NCBI RefSeq assembly: GCF_008065115.1
Contig: NZ_CP042913.1
Coordinates: forward strand, 4,115,716 to 4,179,715
Direction: 5' to 3'
Source: Bythopirellula goksoeyrii
GTDB taxonomy: Bacteria > Planctomycetota > Planctomycetia > Pirellulales > Lacipirellulaceae
DNA: 64,000 nt
Position numbers and translations under genes: made by a program. Position 1 is the first letter of the stretch; every line of letters begins with the position of its first letter. The notes under the pieces were generated by a model, which was not told the origin of the DNA, ran no database searches, and was given only the letters and a program-made list of their open reading frames with translations. Shown here piece after piece: positions 7,684 to 17,238 of this stretch.

Positions 7684-7760
7684 TATCAATTGCATTCACC
7701 CTCGTTGAGCGATCAATCGTGACCCGAGTGCTACGCCGTGACTTATGTCAAACAGCGCAC

Positions 7761-8933
7761 TCATTCGGCGCTCTTACTGCCATCTGCGGCCAAACCAAGT
7801 TCGCTAAGGATCTCTTCGGTGTGTTCACCGAGCTGTGGCGCCATTATCCTTGTAGTACAAGGGGCGTCACTGATATGAACGGGGCAACCGATAGTCGTAA
7901 TTTTACCAAGAATCGGGTGATCTATATCTAGTATCATATTGTTGATCTTTGTTTGTGGGTCTTCCATTACTTCGCTTAATTTCCGGACCTTGGAACAAAG
8001 TACATCCTGCCCTTCAAGACGTGCCAAAGCTTCGTCCATGGTGTATTTGGCAATTTCCTTGCGCAGTGTGTCCTGTATAAGCGCCTTGTTTTTGATCTGA
8101 GAAGCCATATCCGGATAGGGTATGGTAAGATCATCTATTTCGAATGCAGCGCACATGGCCTTCAGCGGGTTGGGCATGAACGCTCCAATCACCACAATTG
8201 GTCCATCCTTGGCCTCGGAGTGAATAGCGAGTGGCATTGCCGCCCAGTTCAGCACTTGTTTGTATTTGCTCCAGTAGGCCGCTTCCTGCAGTTGCGTATG
8301 AATCATCGAATCATAAAGACACACATCTACTTTTCGACCGGCACCGGTTTTTTCCCGTCCAATCAACGCGGCCATAATGCCCTGACAGAGATGCATTCCG
8401 CCGGTATAATCGCAGATAGCTGTTGGAACTATCGATTGTGGAATTGAAGGGTCCGCGGTCTCATACATAAAGCCCGTTACAGCTTGGGCCACCATGTCCT
8501 GCCCAGGTTTTTTGACATTTGGTCCTTCAGGTCCGTAGCCAGTTGCGGACGCAAAAATAATGCGTGGATTAATCTCCTTGAGCTTCTCATAACTGAAGCC
8601 CATTTTATCCATTACGCCGGGGCGAAAATTGTTTACGACCACATCTGACACTTTGACGAGTTCATAAATAACCTTCTTTCCTTCTTCAGTTCTCGTATCA
8701 AGTTCCATCGAACGCTTGTTGCGATTCATGGCTACATAGGTTGGATTGTTCGTCGCCTCTATAGAAGTCCCGCCAACCGTATGCCGACTCAGATCACCCA
8801 CGCCCGGGCGCTCGATTTTGATCACATCGGCACCGAAATCAGCGAGCTGTAGAGTGCCAACGGGGCCCTGCTCAGCCTGTGTGAAATCTATAACGCGAAT
8901 TCCGTCTAACGGAAGGTTGGAAGTATCGGTCAT
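7761..8933 (-). CDS. CaiB/BaiF family CoA-transferase (class III)
   Basis: A 390-residue family III CoA-transferase, moving CoA between acyl-CoA and a free acid. It begins with the family's N-terminal block (PLDGIRVIDFTQAEQGPVG, then LADFGADVIKIERPGVGD) and has MNRNKRSMELD near residue 70. Asp146 in KPGQDMVAQA matches the catalytic aspartate that carries the acyl intermediate. The length is typical. It sits between the MaoC hydratase and the crotonases. With an acyl-CoA ligase and crotonases nearby, the set recalls caiB-caiC-caiD, but the exact substrate is inferred. Confidence 0.9.
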   Translation of the reverse strand: MTDTSNLPLDGIRVIDFTQAEQGPVGTLQLADFGADVIKIERPGVGDLSRHTVGGTSIEATNNPTYVAMNRNKRSMELDTRTEEGKKVIYELVKVSDVVVNNFRPGVMDKMGFSYEKLKEINPRIIFASATGYGPEGPNVKKPGQDMVAQAVTGFMYETADPSIPQSIVPTAICDYTGGMHLCQGIMAALIGREKTGAGRKVDVCLYDSMIHTQLQEAAYWSKYKQVLNWAAMPLAIHSEAKDGPIVVIGAFMPNPLKAMCAAFEIDDLTIPYPDMASQIKNKALIQDTLRKEIAKYTMDEALARLEGQDVLCSKVRKLSEVMEDPQTKINNMILDIDHPILGKITTIGCPVHISDAPCTTRIMAPQLGEHTEEILSELGLAADGSKSAE

Positions 8934-9002
8934 GTACGTCTCCTTAGATGATGGTTAGATCACCCTGTAATATCGGGTTAGCGAGCAGATTCAGCGGTAA
9001 TC

Positions 9003-9467
9003 TTAGTCGACGGTTTCGTAGTAAAGTATCCATTCGGCGTAGAGCGCTGGCTTTTCCTCACCTTCAATTTCAACGGTCACACCAACCTTGAACTTGCAGT
9101 TGTGCTCATCCTTCCAATGGACATCCTGAACCACGCCGTGCATGCGTACCCGCTTACCTGTGCGCACCGGCGCCAGGAAACGAACCTTGTCATACCCATA
9201 GTTCAGACCATGAGGCATATTCTCGGGTACTGGAAAGTTATGCATCAGATAAGGTGTCAACGACAGCGTCAACAAGCCGTGAGCAATGGTTCCACCCAAA
9301 TCAGTTTTTTTCGCTTTTTCGACATCAACATGCATGAAGTAGTTATCGCCTGTGCAGTGGGCGAATTCGTTGATGCGTTCCTGCGTAACTTCATACCATC
9401 CGGTTGGTTCAACCTTGGTCCCAATGTAATTGACTAGCTCATCTTTAGGTACGATTTTGTTTGCCAT
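9003..9467 (-). CDS. MaoC-like (R)-enoyl-CoA hydratase
   Basis: A 154-residue single hot-dog-fold protein. The hydratase-2 motif is present: CTGDNYFMHVDVEKAKK supplies the catalytic Asp and His, followed by GTIAHGLLTLSLTPYL. It would hydrate enoyl-CoA to the (R)-3-hydroxyacyl-CoA, the opposite stereochemistry to crotonases. Having both types in one operon is unusual. It lies 69 bases upstream of the CoA-transferase in the direction of transcription and shares its AT-richer composition. Confidence 0.88.
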   Translation of the reverse strand: MANKIVPKDELVNYIGTKVEPTGWYEVTQERINEFAHCTGDNYFMHVDVEKAKKTDLGGTIAHGLLTLSLTPYLMHNFPVPENMPHGLNYGYDKVRFLAPVRTGKRVRMHGVVQDVHWKDEHNCKFKVGVTVEIEGEEKPALYAEWILYYETVD

Positions 9468-9564
9468 GTTCTTCTCCTAGTTTTTAAAAGTGAAATCATC
9501 ACGACGCTATTTACGTCCCGCCTCGGTAAGCACCAAGACATGACGCTCTGAAACGCCGTAAATT

Positions 9565-11157
9565 TTACGGGCCTAGCTCGCGAGCCTGCCTTTCAAGAGC
9601 CTGCAGGTCGTTTTTCCCGGTCGCCAAGAGCGGCATCTCGTCGATGAAGTAGATATGGCGCGGATGGGAGTATGCGGGTCCGCGCGCTATGTAGTAGTCG
9701 ATGAGTTCCTTCTCGCTGAGGTTCGACCCGACGTTGCGCACGACGAAGGCCACCGGAACCTGGCCCTTCACCTCGTGGGGGACAGGAACGACACAGACGT
9801 CCCGCACTTCCGGATGAGTGGCGAGGATGCTCTCGACTTCGGCCGGGAAGACGTTCTCGCCTCCCACGTTCATCTGGTCGTCGACGCGCCCCCTGAAGGT
9901 GAACCAGCCGTCGGGGTCGCACGACACCATATCCCCGGTATAGACCCAGCCGTCCCGGAAGCGCTCCGCCTGGGCGTCCGGCCGGTTGTAATAGCCGAGG
10001 GCGTTGCACTCGCTCCGCACGACAAGTTCCCCCGCCTCTCCCTGTGGCAAAATGTTCCCGTCGGAGTCGATGACCTTGCACTCGAAGCCCGGAAGAGCGG
10101 GACCGATCGTGCCCAGCTTGTTTCGGCCGCGTGGGTTGAGGGTGATGATGGGCCCAGACTCCGTCAGCCCGTACCCTTCGATCACATCGACACCAGGCAT
10201 GGTCTGGACCAGTTCGTCGAGAAGCGCGCGTGTCATGGGAGCAGATCCCACTGCGATGAACTCGAGGCTGGAGGCATCCACGTGCGTTCTTTGCCGCGCG
10301 GCAGCAAGAATCAGCTTGTAGGTGGCCGGTACACCGGTGGTGTACGTGCAGCCATGCGTCTCAATCGCATCGATCACGCGCTCCGCGTCGAACTCCTTGA
10401 GAATGACCACCGAGCCGCCCTGGCTCAGGCACGGGAAGAGCCCCGCGGCAGTGGCGTTCATGTGGAAGAGCGGCGTCGACAACAAGACCCGTGAGTTCTC
10501 GTCGATCCGGTTGGACTCCGCTTGGAGCTGAACGTTACGCAGTAGGCCACGGTGCGAGAGAAGAACCCCCTTGGGCCGTCCGGTCGAGCCCGAGGTGTAC
10601 GCCTGGATGCAGACGTCGCTGCCGGCCGACCCATGATCGCAGCGTTCGGGCGAAGATGAGGCCAGCCAGTCGTCATAGCCTCGAAGCGGACCCCGGTCGG
10701 CATCGACGACGATACCGACCTCGGCAACCCCGTCGGCCAGGCAGGCGACGACGGATTCGACCGTCCCGGCGCTGCCGAAGACGATGCGACTCCCACAGTC
10801 TCGAGCCAGGTCGATGTGCTGCGGCGGCTTGAACTTGAAGTTGACCGGGACCGCTACGGCGCCGGCCCTGACGATACCGAGCAGGACTTCGGGGAAGCGG
10901 ATGTCGTTCTCGAAGATGACGAGGACGCGCTCGAACCGCTCGACTCCGAGCGAGATCAGCCCATTGGCGACCCGATTGATGCGCTGCTCGAGCTCTGCAT
11001 ACGTCATCGACCGCTTGCCCTGGATGAGGGCGACTCGCTGCGAGTCTAGGGATAGGCCGGTGTCGCACAGCCGCGCGAGGCTGGACGCGTCGTCATCGAA
11101 CATATTCGTCATCTCCATATCACTCGCCCAAAACCACGCCGAGGCCTTCTGCGCCAA
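9565..11157 (-). CDS. Acyl-CoA synthetase (AMP-forming, ANL superfamily)
   Basis: A 530-residue acid:CoA ligase that activates a carboxylic acid through an acyl-adenylate. Motifs in order: the P-loop AYTSGSTGRPKG (near residue 188), STPLFHMNA, GYGLTESGP, YTGDMVSCDPDG with the domain-hinge GRVDDQMNVGGENVFPAEVE, and the C-terminal catalytic Lys in PLLATGKNDLQ. The first gene of the operon, it is much richer in GC than the next two genes, as if the operon was assembled from different sources. The ATG at 11157 is used, but an ATG 16 codons in (EMTNMFDDD) is also possible. Substrate unknown. Confidence 0.9.
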   Translation of the reverse strand: MAQKASAWFWASDMEMTNMFDDDASSLARLCDTGLSLDSQRVALIQGKRSMTYAELEQRINRVANGLISLGVERFERVLVIFENDIRFPEVLLGIVRAGAVAVPVNFKFKPPQHIDLARDCGSRIVFGSAGTVESVVACLADGVAEVGIVVDADRGPLRGYDDWLASSSPERCDHGSAGSDVCIQAYTSGSTGRPKGVLLSHRGLLRNVQLQAESNRIDENSRVLLSTPLFHMNATAAGLFPCLSQGGSVVILKEFDAERVIDAIETHGCTYTTGVPATYKLILAAARQRTHVDASSLEFIAVGSAPMTRALLDELVQTMPGVDVIEGYGLTESGPIITLNPRGRNKLGTIGPALPGFECKVIDSDGNILPQGEAGELVVRSECNALGYYNRPDAQAERFRDGWVYTGDMVSCDPDGWFTFRGRVDDQMNVGGENVFPAEVESILATHPEVRDVCVVPVPHEVKGQVPVAFVVRNVGSNLSEKELIDYYIARGPAYSHPRHIYFIDEMPLLATGKNDLQALERQARELGP

Positions 11158-11547
11158 GTCTCTACCCTCATGGCTTTGGATGCTGAGGAACGCTTGTTAG
11201 TGGTAGAGTGCTCGTAACCACATCGCTTACTCCTTCGTTCTTCGCTGTGCGGAGACCACTACACAGCGTACAAGATTGGTCCGCGAGACGGCAGTCCACG
11301 CAACAGAAAAAAACGTTCAAATCATCCTTAACTGGGATTTGTCGGCGGAGGCGAATTGGAAACCCCTGGCTGGAAAACGCCGCAAAAACCGAGGAAATGC
11401 CCGCGCCATTCAGCGGAAGGCTTGAAGCCGAGAAATCAATATGCAAAACGCGCAATCGACCTTCGGTGCGCTAATAGCGCTCCCAAATCGTTCAAGTGCA
11501 AGACGCTTCGGTCGGCACGTGCTACCGCGACGCCTGAATATTCAAGG
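11158..11547. other. Intergenic region upstream of the catabolic operon
   Basis: It should hold the operon promoter on the minus strand. I see no clear operator or riboswitch. Short frames here show no domain similarity. Confidence 0.4.
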
Positions 11548-12266
11548 TTGGACAGGGCCGACCGTCGTTACGCGGCTTGGTGGGATTCGGAAGGGCTGCC
11601 GTTCGTGCATGGTCCGAACATGCTGTTCAAGCATTCCGGATCGCCACGGATTGATGCCGAAGAATGAGCTCTGCTGGATGCAGCCAACTGCCGAGCGATA
11701 TTCTGCCACACCGAATGGTACGCGGACTTGATCCGAAAGCACCGCGGGCGAGCCAACCAGTGGCCCATCATCCTGTGGCCATACCCGATCGATCCTTGGC
11801 CAGGCGAGGCGCTGCCGGATGAGTATGACTTGCTCATTCATGCCAAGAATGAGCACCGGCCGCAGTTGCTTGAGCATCTTGCTGAAGTCTTCCCGAGCCA
11901 CATTCAGATTCACTACGGTCAGTACCTGCGCTAGGAATTGTTCGAAGCAGCAAGTCGCTCACGGGCGTGTGCGTACCTGGCGGACGATGACCACGGCCCG
12001 CTTGCGCTCCAGGAGATTTTGCTGGCGGGCTGCCCGACCGTCGGGGTGCGGACGGGAGCCTCGTTCGTACGGACAGGTGAAACAGGCGTCAGTGTGCGGA
12101 ATCGGACGATGACGTGCGGGCTCTGGCGGTCTTCATGGCGGCCATCGAACAAGCCCAGGCGATGGATCGCCAAAGTGTGCGGGATAGGGCCGCCTGGCAG
12201 TTGGACACCGACCGGATCATGGACAGCATCACCACCGCTGTCAACAAGGAGACGGCAAGCGTATAA
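11548..12266 (+). pseudogene. Glycosyltransferase-like gene, decayed
   Basis: One frame reads through two internal stops: TGA at 11665 and TAG at 11932. Before the first stop it reads LPFVHGPNMLFKHSG; between them CRAIFCHTEWYADLIRKHRG and EYDLLIHAKNE. After the second it reads CAYLADDDHGPLALQEILL and AGCPTVGVRTGASFV, a nucleotide-sugar binding pattern of GT-B enzymes. A frameshift near 12100 then moves the frame, and the ending AIEQAQAMDRQSVRDRA lies in another frame, stopping at 12266. The N-terminal half expected for such an enzyme is not visible. The protein is surely not made intact; the exact family is unsure. Confidence 0.65.
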
Positions 12267-12328
12267 TCACAGGCGTGAAAATATTTTTTAAAAAGCCTCG
12301 CCTATGAATGACGTTACGCAGATAGCAG

Positions 12329-12344
12329 CTACCACCTGAGCTAC
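12329..12344 (-). other. tRNA D-arm-like fragment
   Basis: On the minus strand these 16 bases read GTAGCTCAGGTGGTAG, a textbook tRNA D-arm core. The surrounding acceptor stem and anticodon arm do not pair, so this is at most a fragment and could be chance. Confidence 0.3.
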
Positions 12345-12515
12345 ATGGACGACGCGGGCTATCGCGAACTCGGTGATGGTGAGCGCTATGATCTAACGCA
12401 GTCTCTGAACCAAATCGAATTGACTAGTGCCGCATTTTGGCGGAACAGATCTCGTGCGGGCGTTTTGTACGGCACGAATCTCGATAAACGCTTTTCCCAG
12501 AACAGGATAACGCTG

Positions 12516-14222
12516 ATGAAATCCCAGGTAACAGACAAATTGGGCGAGTCCGTAACACGACGACAGTTCACAAAAGAGGCTGCCATGGTTACGGCGGCGA
12601 GTGTCGTTGCTCCTTCATTGCTTTATGCCAATGCAGCGGACGACTCTCTGGATCTCGTAATCAAAAACGGTCGGGTCATGGACCCCGAAACAGGATTCGA
12701 CCAGGTCGCCAACGTGGGGGTGAAGGACGGACGGATCGTCGCGATCACGGGCGATGCGATTACCGGCGCCCGCGAGATTGACGCGTCCGGCCATGTCGTG
12801 GCACCAGGCTTCATCGATACCCACTTCCACTGGCCGCGGCCGATGGGGAACAAGCTGGCCCTTCTCGACGGTCGCACCACGGTCATGGACCTCGAGATGG
12901 GTACCTTGGGCGAGCATGTGGCCGACTGGTACGCAGAGCGCGAAGGCAAGAACCCCATCAACTTCGGTTGCGCGTCCGCCCATGAATTCGCGCGGGCACG
13001 GGTCCTAGACGGTATCACGACAATTGACACGCCGGAAGCAATGAACCATCGCGGTTCGAATAAAAACGGCTGGTCCCTGACGCGGCCGGACTTGGCGAGG
13101 GGAAACGAGATCCTGCGGATAATCGACGCGGGGCTTGCGGCCGGGGCCATCGGCATGGGCTCGACGCTCGGCTATATGCGCGACGGGGTCTCGGCCCGGG
13201 AGGTATTCGAGATTCAGCGGCTTACCGGGCGCTACGGACGTCCGTCGGCGTTCCATTTCCGCTACACGCCGGGCACCGACACTTCGGAAGCGAACGGCAT
13301 CCAGGAGATGTTGGCCAATGCCGCCGCGCTAGGCGCTCCGGCCATCGCTTGCCACTTCAACAACCCCGGATACAACCTCGTCCATGAATTGCTGGTGCGG
13401 CTACGGGAACAAGGGCACAACGTCTGGGGAGAGCTTTATCCATATGCAGCGGGATCCACGGCGCTCAACGCCGTCTTCCTCGAGCCCGAGGTCTGGGTGG
13501 ACCAGCTGGGATACAAGTACGAGGAAACGATCCAGGATGCGCTGAGCGGCGAATTCTACACGCAGGAATCCCGGGCGGCGATGGTCGCCAAGGAACCGGC
13601 GCGTCTGGTGCAGGTCTACAAGATGCCGCAATCGGCGATCATCGACTGGCTTAAGCTCCCAGACGTGGCAATTGCATCAGATGGGATGCCGATAATCGGT
13701 GACGATATCACTTGGGACACGCCCTTCGATGAGCTTCCCAATTCTCACCCGCGCGGCGCCGGGTGCTGCGCCAGAGCCCTGCGGATGGGTCGGGAAAACG
13801 GCATCCCGTTGATGCAAAGCCTCGCGCAACTGAGCTACAACTCGGCGCGCCCGCTGGGCAAACTCGGTCTGAAAGCCATGCAGGAGCGGGGCCGCATGCA
13901 GCAAGGCATGGTGGCCGACATCACCATCTTCGACCCAGCCAACGTGACCGACAACGCAACCTATGCGAAGGGCAACCTGCCTTCGAGCGGCATTCCCTAT
14001 GTGATCGTGAACGGAACCGTGACCGTCGACGACTCCGAGGCTCTGGCCAATACGTTCCCCGGACAGCCGATCCGCTTCGAGCCCGTCGAAAGTCGCTTCG
14101 AGCCACTCGACGAAGCAGCATGGATGCAGAAATTCTACGCGGTCCCGCTGGACTTCGGCGGCGGCTTGCCTCAGCATACCCAGCCGGCTTACGACAAGAG
14201 GGTTATCAGCTGCTGCGAATGA
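12516..14222 (+). CDS. Tat-exported amidohydrolase (D-aminoacylase-like)
   Basis: A 568-residue metal-dependent hydrolase. I start it at the ATG at 12516 rather than 12345, because the sequence then opens with a twin-arginine signal (VTRRQFTKEAAMVTAASVV, cleavage near LLYANA). Next comes the amidohydrolase entry (LDLVIKNGRVMDPETG) and the metal ligands HxH in GFIDTHFHWPRP (near residue 100). AIACHFNNPGYN and WGELYPYAAGST follow, then IASDGMPIIG, whose Asp is the usual general base. The C-terminus (ADITIFDPANVTD) closes the beta-sandwich. This order fits N-acyl-D-amino-acid deacylase/dihydroorotase-like enzymes. It is GC-rich and stands alone between two tRNA-like fragments. Confidence 0.85.
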   Translation: MKSQVTDKLGESVTRRQFTKEAAMVTAASVVAPSLLYANAADDSLDLVIKNGRVMDPETGFDQVANVGVKDGRIVAITGDAITGAREIDASGHVVAPGFIDTHFHWPRPMGNKLALLDGRTTVMDLEMGTLGEHVADWYAEREGKNPINFGCASAHEFARARVLDGITTIDTPEAMNHRGSNKNGWSLTRPDLARGNEILRIIDAGLAAGAIGMGSTLGYMRDGVSAREVFEIQRLTGRYGRPSAFHFRYTPGTDTSEANGIQEMLANAAALGAPAIACHFNNPGYNLVHELLVRLREQGHNVWGELYPYAAGSTALNAVFLEPEVWVDQLGYKYEETIQDALSGEFYTQESRAAMVAKEPARLVQVYKMPQSAIIDWLKLPDVAIASDGMPIIGDDITWDTPFDELPNSHPRGAGCCARALRMGRENGIPLMQSLAQLSYNSARPLGKLGLKAMQERGRMQQGMVADITIFDPANVTDNATYAKGNLPSSGIPYVIVNGTVTVDDSEALANTFPGQPIRFEPVESRFEPLDEAAWMQKFYAVPLDFGGGLPQHTQPAYDKRVISCCE

Positions 14223-14545
14223 CAGGTGCGATCCGTGCCCGGTTTAGGTTCAGGATACATCGATTTTCAAAGGATTGCATCACTCGGTGTTGCCTTCCCT
14301 CTCCGCTCCCAACCCCGGTAGGTTGCGACCGATTGAGCGAAGCCAACCTCACGATAACCCAGCCCGCGCGAGAGGGAGAGACGGCCGAGAGTTTGGGCCG
14401 GAATCGGACCGCCGGAGGGCCACCCGTGTGAATAGTCGGTGTCGCGCGCGGCGTCGGAAGAGAGACTCCATGAACGTCAAGAGCGTCGCAAACCCTTGCG
14501 CATTCTGCGGATAACACGCCCCATCTTTCCCCCAGCGCAAAACAA
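14223..14545. other. Intergenic region after the amidohydrolase
   Basis: No convincing gene on either strand. Minus-strand frames crossing the downstream tRNA-like fragment are typical false ORFs. Confidence 0.4.
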
Positions 14546-14581
14546 AACCCCACGGTCGCGGCAGTTCTTTACCGTGGGGTT
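14546..14581 (-). terminator. Rho-independent terminator, minus strand
   Basis: Perfect 11-bp inverted repeat (AACCCCACGGT / ACCGTGGGGTT) with a 14-base loop. On the minus strand it is followed at once by TTTTGTTTTG. It lies 4 bases past the tRNA-like 3' end on the same strand, as expected for the native terminator of that gene. Confidence 0.8.
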
Positions 14582-14585
14582 CAAG

Positions 14586-14620
14586 TGGCGGGGGCCGGAA
14601 TCGAACCGACGACTCTCGGG
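14586..14620 (-). other. tRNA 3' end (T-arm and acceptor strand) without its 5' part
   Basis: On the minus strand the T-arm is GTCGG-TTCGATT-CCGGC, followed by a seven-base acceptor strand CCCCGCC and discriminator A; CCA is not encoded. The matching 5' acceptor strand GGCGGGG, D-arm and anticodon arm are absent upstream. Together with the terminator this is the displaced 3' end of a tRNA gene, the usual scar of integration into a tRNA. The amino acid cannot be told. Confidence 0.6.
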
Positions 14621-15337
14621 CTATTGTTTTGTATTCACCTTTGCTGCGTCGGTGCGGACACCGCTGTCGGTTTAGCGATGCTCTAATCCGCCGAGGTTGG
14701 ACCAACCTCGCGGAGTTCCTGCTCACTTAAACTGCGGGAGGTGGCGATCACCTCAGCGTCCTGCGCTATCAAACCGATGTCGGATAATCCTTCCCCAGCC
14801 CGTCTCATCTTGGGCTCCATCACGCGTCCCTTCGTGACAAGTTCTCGTACTGTGGTTTACCTTCTCAACTTGCCTCAGCCGTAAAGACTTGAGCAGTACA
14901 AAACTATTCGTTTCGTGGCTAAGATAGGCCAAGCTCAGGCAAAATCCTATGCGAGGCTGACACTCCTCACATGACGGCCGAGATAGAGCTGGAACGCGGA
15001 CTCTGGTGTTAAAGAAGTGACTCTTGACCTGAGTGATACAATTAGAAGTCCCAGCGAGCATGCGCCCGAGTCAGTCTGCTGCCAAAAAAACATCAGACCA
15101 GAGCGGCAGTTGAGCGCAATATTGAAGGGAGCGAACCCTCAATAAAAGCCCGCTGCCACCGAGAGTCCTACTGGTGGCGACGGACCAAGAAAAGAGTTGG
15201 CGATGTTAGTTCCGCCGGTGGTATTGTCGAGTGCCTTGGGCGATGGGCAAGTGGCCGTCGCATTGAGGGGGCGAATCTAGTAAAGCAACACAAGGGCTTT
15301 GAGAAGGGATGTGTCAACGATTACCGAGGGACAGTTG
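14621..15337. other. Non-coding stretch at the left edge of the conjugative element
   Basis: No supported gene. Short frames lack ribosome sites and domains. This would hold the left end of the element if the tRNA scar is its attachment site. Confidence 0.4.
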
Positions 15338-15484
15338 ATGTTTGAGTTTTCCGGGGAGTACCCGGAGTTAGTTGAGGGGGCGGTCCGGCAAGCAACCACG
15401 GAGGTGGTTTGTAAGATTCTCCCGAAGAAGGAGAGGCTGGTCAACAAACTACTAGGCGAAGTGGTGAGGGAGGAGCCAAGGTGA
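15338..15484 (+). CDS. Small hypothetical protein
   Basis: A 48-residue frame starting MFEFSGEYPELVEGAVRQ (an in-frame ATG at 15299 would add 13 residues). It has a helical, acidic then basic composition (CKILPKKERLVNKLLGE). There is no recognisable domain or strong ribosome site. It could be a small element-encoded protein or chance. Confidence 0.3.
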   Translation: MFEFSGEYPELVEGAVRQATTEVVCKILPKKERLVNKLLGEVVREEPR

Positions 15485-15876
15485 GTCGCTTAGAATGCTT
15501 CTGATGGTGAATTGCGGGGAAATAGCCAGGAACGCTGTTCGTGGTGATGCGGCGGGAAGTGACCAGCCACCTTGCCAACTCACGTAAGAATTTTGGCTTG
15601 AAGTTCGTCTTGATGGAGCACCAACTGGAGGAGTTTTGTCAACACATTGATGATGAGGCCAACTGATGAAAGCGGGACGTGAATCAGGAAAAAGAAGACG
15701 AAACAGACGATTGACCTTGTCAACTCCAGCGGGAATCATTTGCTCAATAGCCCCTTAGGCAAGAGTGAAAAGCCCGACTTTTGACTGGAAGTTCAATTCC
15801 CAATGAGAGGTCTGGAGCGACGTGCAGCATGCTTTTCCAGAACCTCTTGGTAATACCTCCTTTCGAACTCAGTTTC
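15485..15876. other. Intergenic region downstream of the ArdC-like gene
   Basis: Nothing supported here beyond short overlapping frames. It is the 3' flank of the minus-strand ArdC-like gene. Confidence 0.4.
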
Positions 15877-16692
15877 TCAAGCGACTTCCGAGATCGAATC
15901 CAGCGAAACTGTTTCCAACTGCTCTAACAGGAGCGAAGCGGTCTTCTGGATCCGTTGTAAACTCTTGGCGAGTTGCTCGGAATCCCCTGCGTGACAATGA
16001 ATGTAGTCGGCGGACTGTGCCAAGGCACGGAGTCCAACCGCCGTGGAGACCACGTAGGCCACCGACTCGGCTTCGAGTTCTTTCACCGTCTTCGACAGCG
16101 TCTTACGGTCTTCTCCCCGATGCAAGAGTTCATGGGCCAGCTCATGGGCGAGCGTATTGAACTCCGCTGCCGAAGTCAGACCGGAGCGAAGCACAATACT
16201 CCCTCCTTGGGAAACACCATCGGCACCTCCTAGGTCTTCTTCATACGAGAGTGTAATCCCAAGACTGATGGCTGTGGCGTGAAGCCGTGAGAGCTTCTCT
16301 CCCGGATCCCCTTCAATTCTGTGGATATCGGGCAAATCCTCACCGTCGGTCTGGGACACGTCAAAGACTGTCACGCCGCGAAATCCTAACAGCTCGGCCT
16401 CTGAACTGCCATCCTCGGCTTTCTTCTTGCCTATTAAAGGAGCCAAGATACAAATCCCTTTTTCTCCTTGGCGAACTTGGCGGTTGAGTTTTTGCCAAGC
16501 CCGAAAGCCAGCGACCCTCGTCGCGGTCGGCATTTGCTGGACAATGAGCAGACAGTTTCCAAACGAGTAGTTGTGAAAACTGCTCATCGTATTGAGGAAC
16601 TTCGTGAGTTCCTCACTCTTGCCAGCAGCAAGTTGCGCGGCAAGTTCTTCCAAAGCGACATCACTCAGTTTTTTAGCATCGTCTCTTTTCAT
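15877..16692 (-). CDS. ArdC-like antirestriction protein with zincin motif
   Basis: A 271-residue protein. The N-terminal half has the ArdC single-strand-DNA-binding pattern: FLNTMSSFHNYSFGNCLLI near residue 32, then VAGFRAWQKLNRQVRQGEKGI and FRGVTVFDVSQTDGE. The C-terminal half is a metallopeptidase-like domain with HELAHELLHR (His183, Glu184, His187) and Glu209 in KELEAES as the likely third zinc ligand. ArdC proteins protect incoming conjugative DNA from host restriction, which fits an element carrying a relaxase. It stands alone on the minus strand. Confidence 0.85.
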   Translation of the reverse strand: MKRDDAKKLSDVALEELAAQLAAGKSEELTKFLNTMSSFHNYSFGNCLLIVQQMPTATRVAGFRAWQKLNRQVRQGEKGICILAPLIGKKKAEDGSSEAELLGFRGVTVFDVSQTDGEDLPDIHRIEGDPGEKLSRLHATAISLGITLSYEEDLGGADGVSQGGSIVLRSGLTSAAEFNTLAHELAHELLHRGEDRKTLSKTVKELEAESVAYVVSTAVGLRALAQSADYIHCHAGDSEQLAKSLQRIQKTASLLLEQLETVSLDSISEVA

Positions 16693-17238
16693 GGTAAGTT
16701 CTCCTGGTGGGAGTTGGACTGCGAAGTGGCTTTGCAGACCGGAATAGGGAAGGGAGCGTCCGTCAGCAGCAGTTGCCGCTTAAGAACACTCACGCAGAAT
16801 CCATTGAGATCTCTCCCAACGAGGCAGAGCCACAGCGAAGGGCCGAGTAATTCGTCCGTTCACCGCGTGATGGATGCGAATTGGAGAAAGTTGGTCAACG
16901 AACGAGTCGTCTCGCCAGCAATGGACAAGAACCCCAACTGCTGAATAAAACCTTCTCAAAAGCTAGTGCTGCACGCTGCCAGCCTCGAGCAAGTCTGCGT
17001 GGGAGCAGTCCTACTGGAGACGGCGGGTTGCGATTGCGGTCTACCCAAGAGCAAATATGAAAAGAGCAATTGCCAGAGGCATTGTTTCAGAGAAAATAAT
17101 AGCAGAACCGGGGAGGTACTCAACTTGAGACCCAGAGCCACCACAATCAGAACTGAGGAGCTGGCATTTACAGCAAGCTGACTACAGAGGTCGTCCAGAT
17201 TGTTTTTGATTTCTCAGCCAACTCGTGCTATCTAGGGA
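16693..17238. other. Intergenic region between divergent genes
   Basis: It separates the ArdC-like gene (minus) from a plus-strand hypothetical gene, so it should carry promoters for both. Frames inside it have no recognisable domain. Confidence 0.4.

Noticed and set aside
9655..10494. 279-codon plus-strand frame
   Set aside because: Antisense of the GC-rich acyl-CoA synthetase gene, which has full family motifs; high GC gives long open antisense frames.
13763..14431. 222-codon plus-strand frame overlapping the amidohydrolase
   Set aside because: Arg/His-rich out-of-phase reading of the amidohydrolase C-terminus.
14990..15020. Possible second tRNA T-arm (minus strand CGCGTTCCAGC)
   Set aside because: The stem does not pair properly and no acceptor strand or terminator follows.
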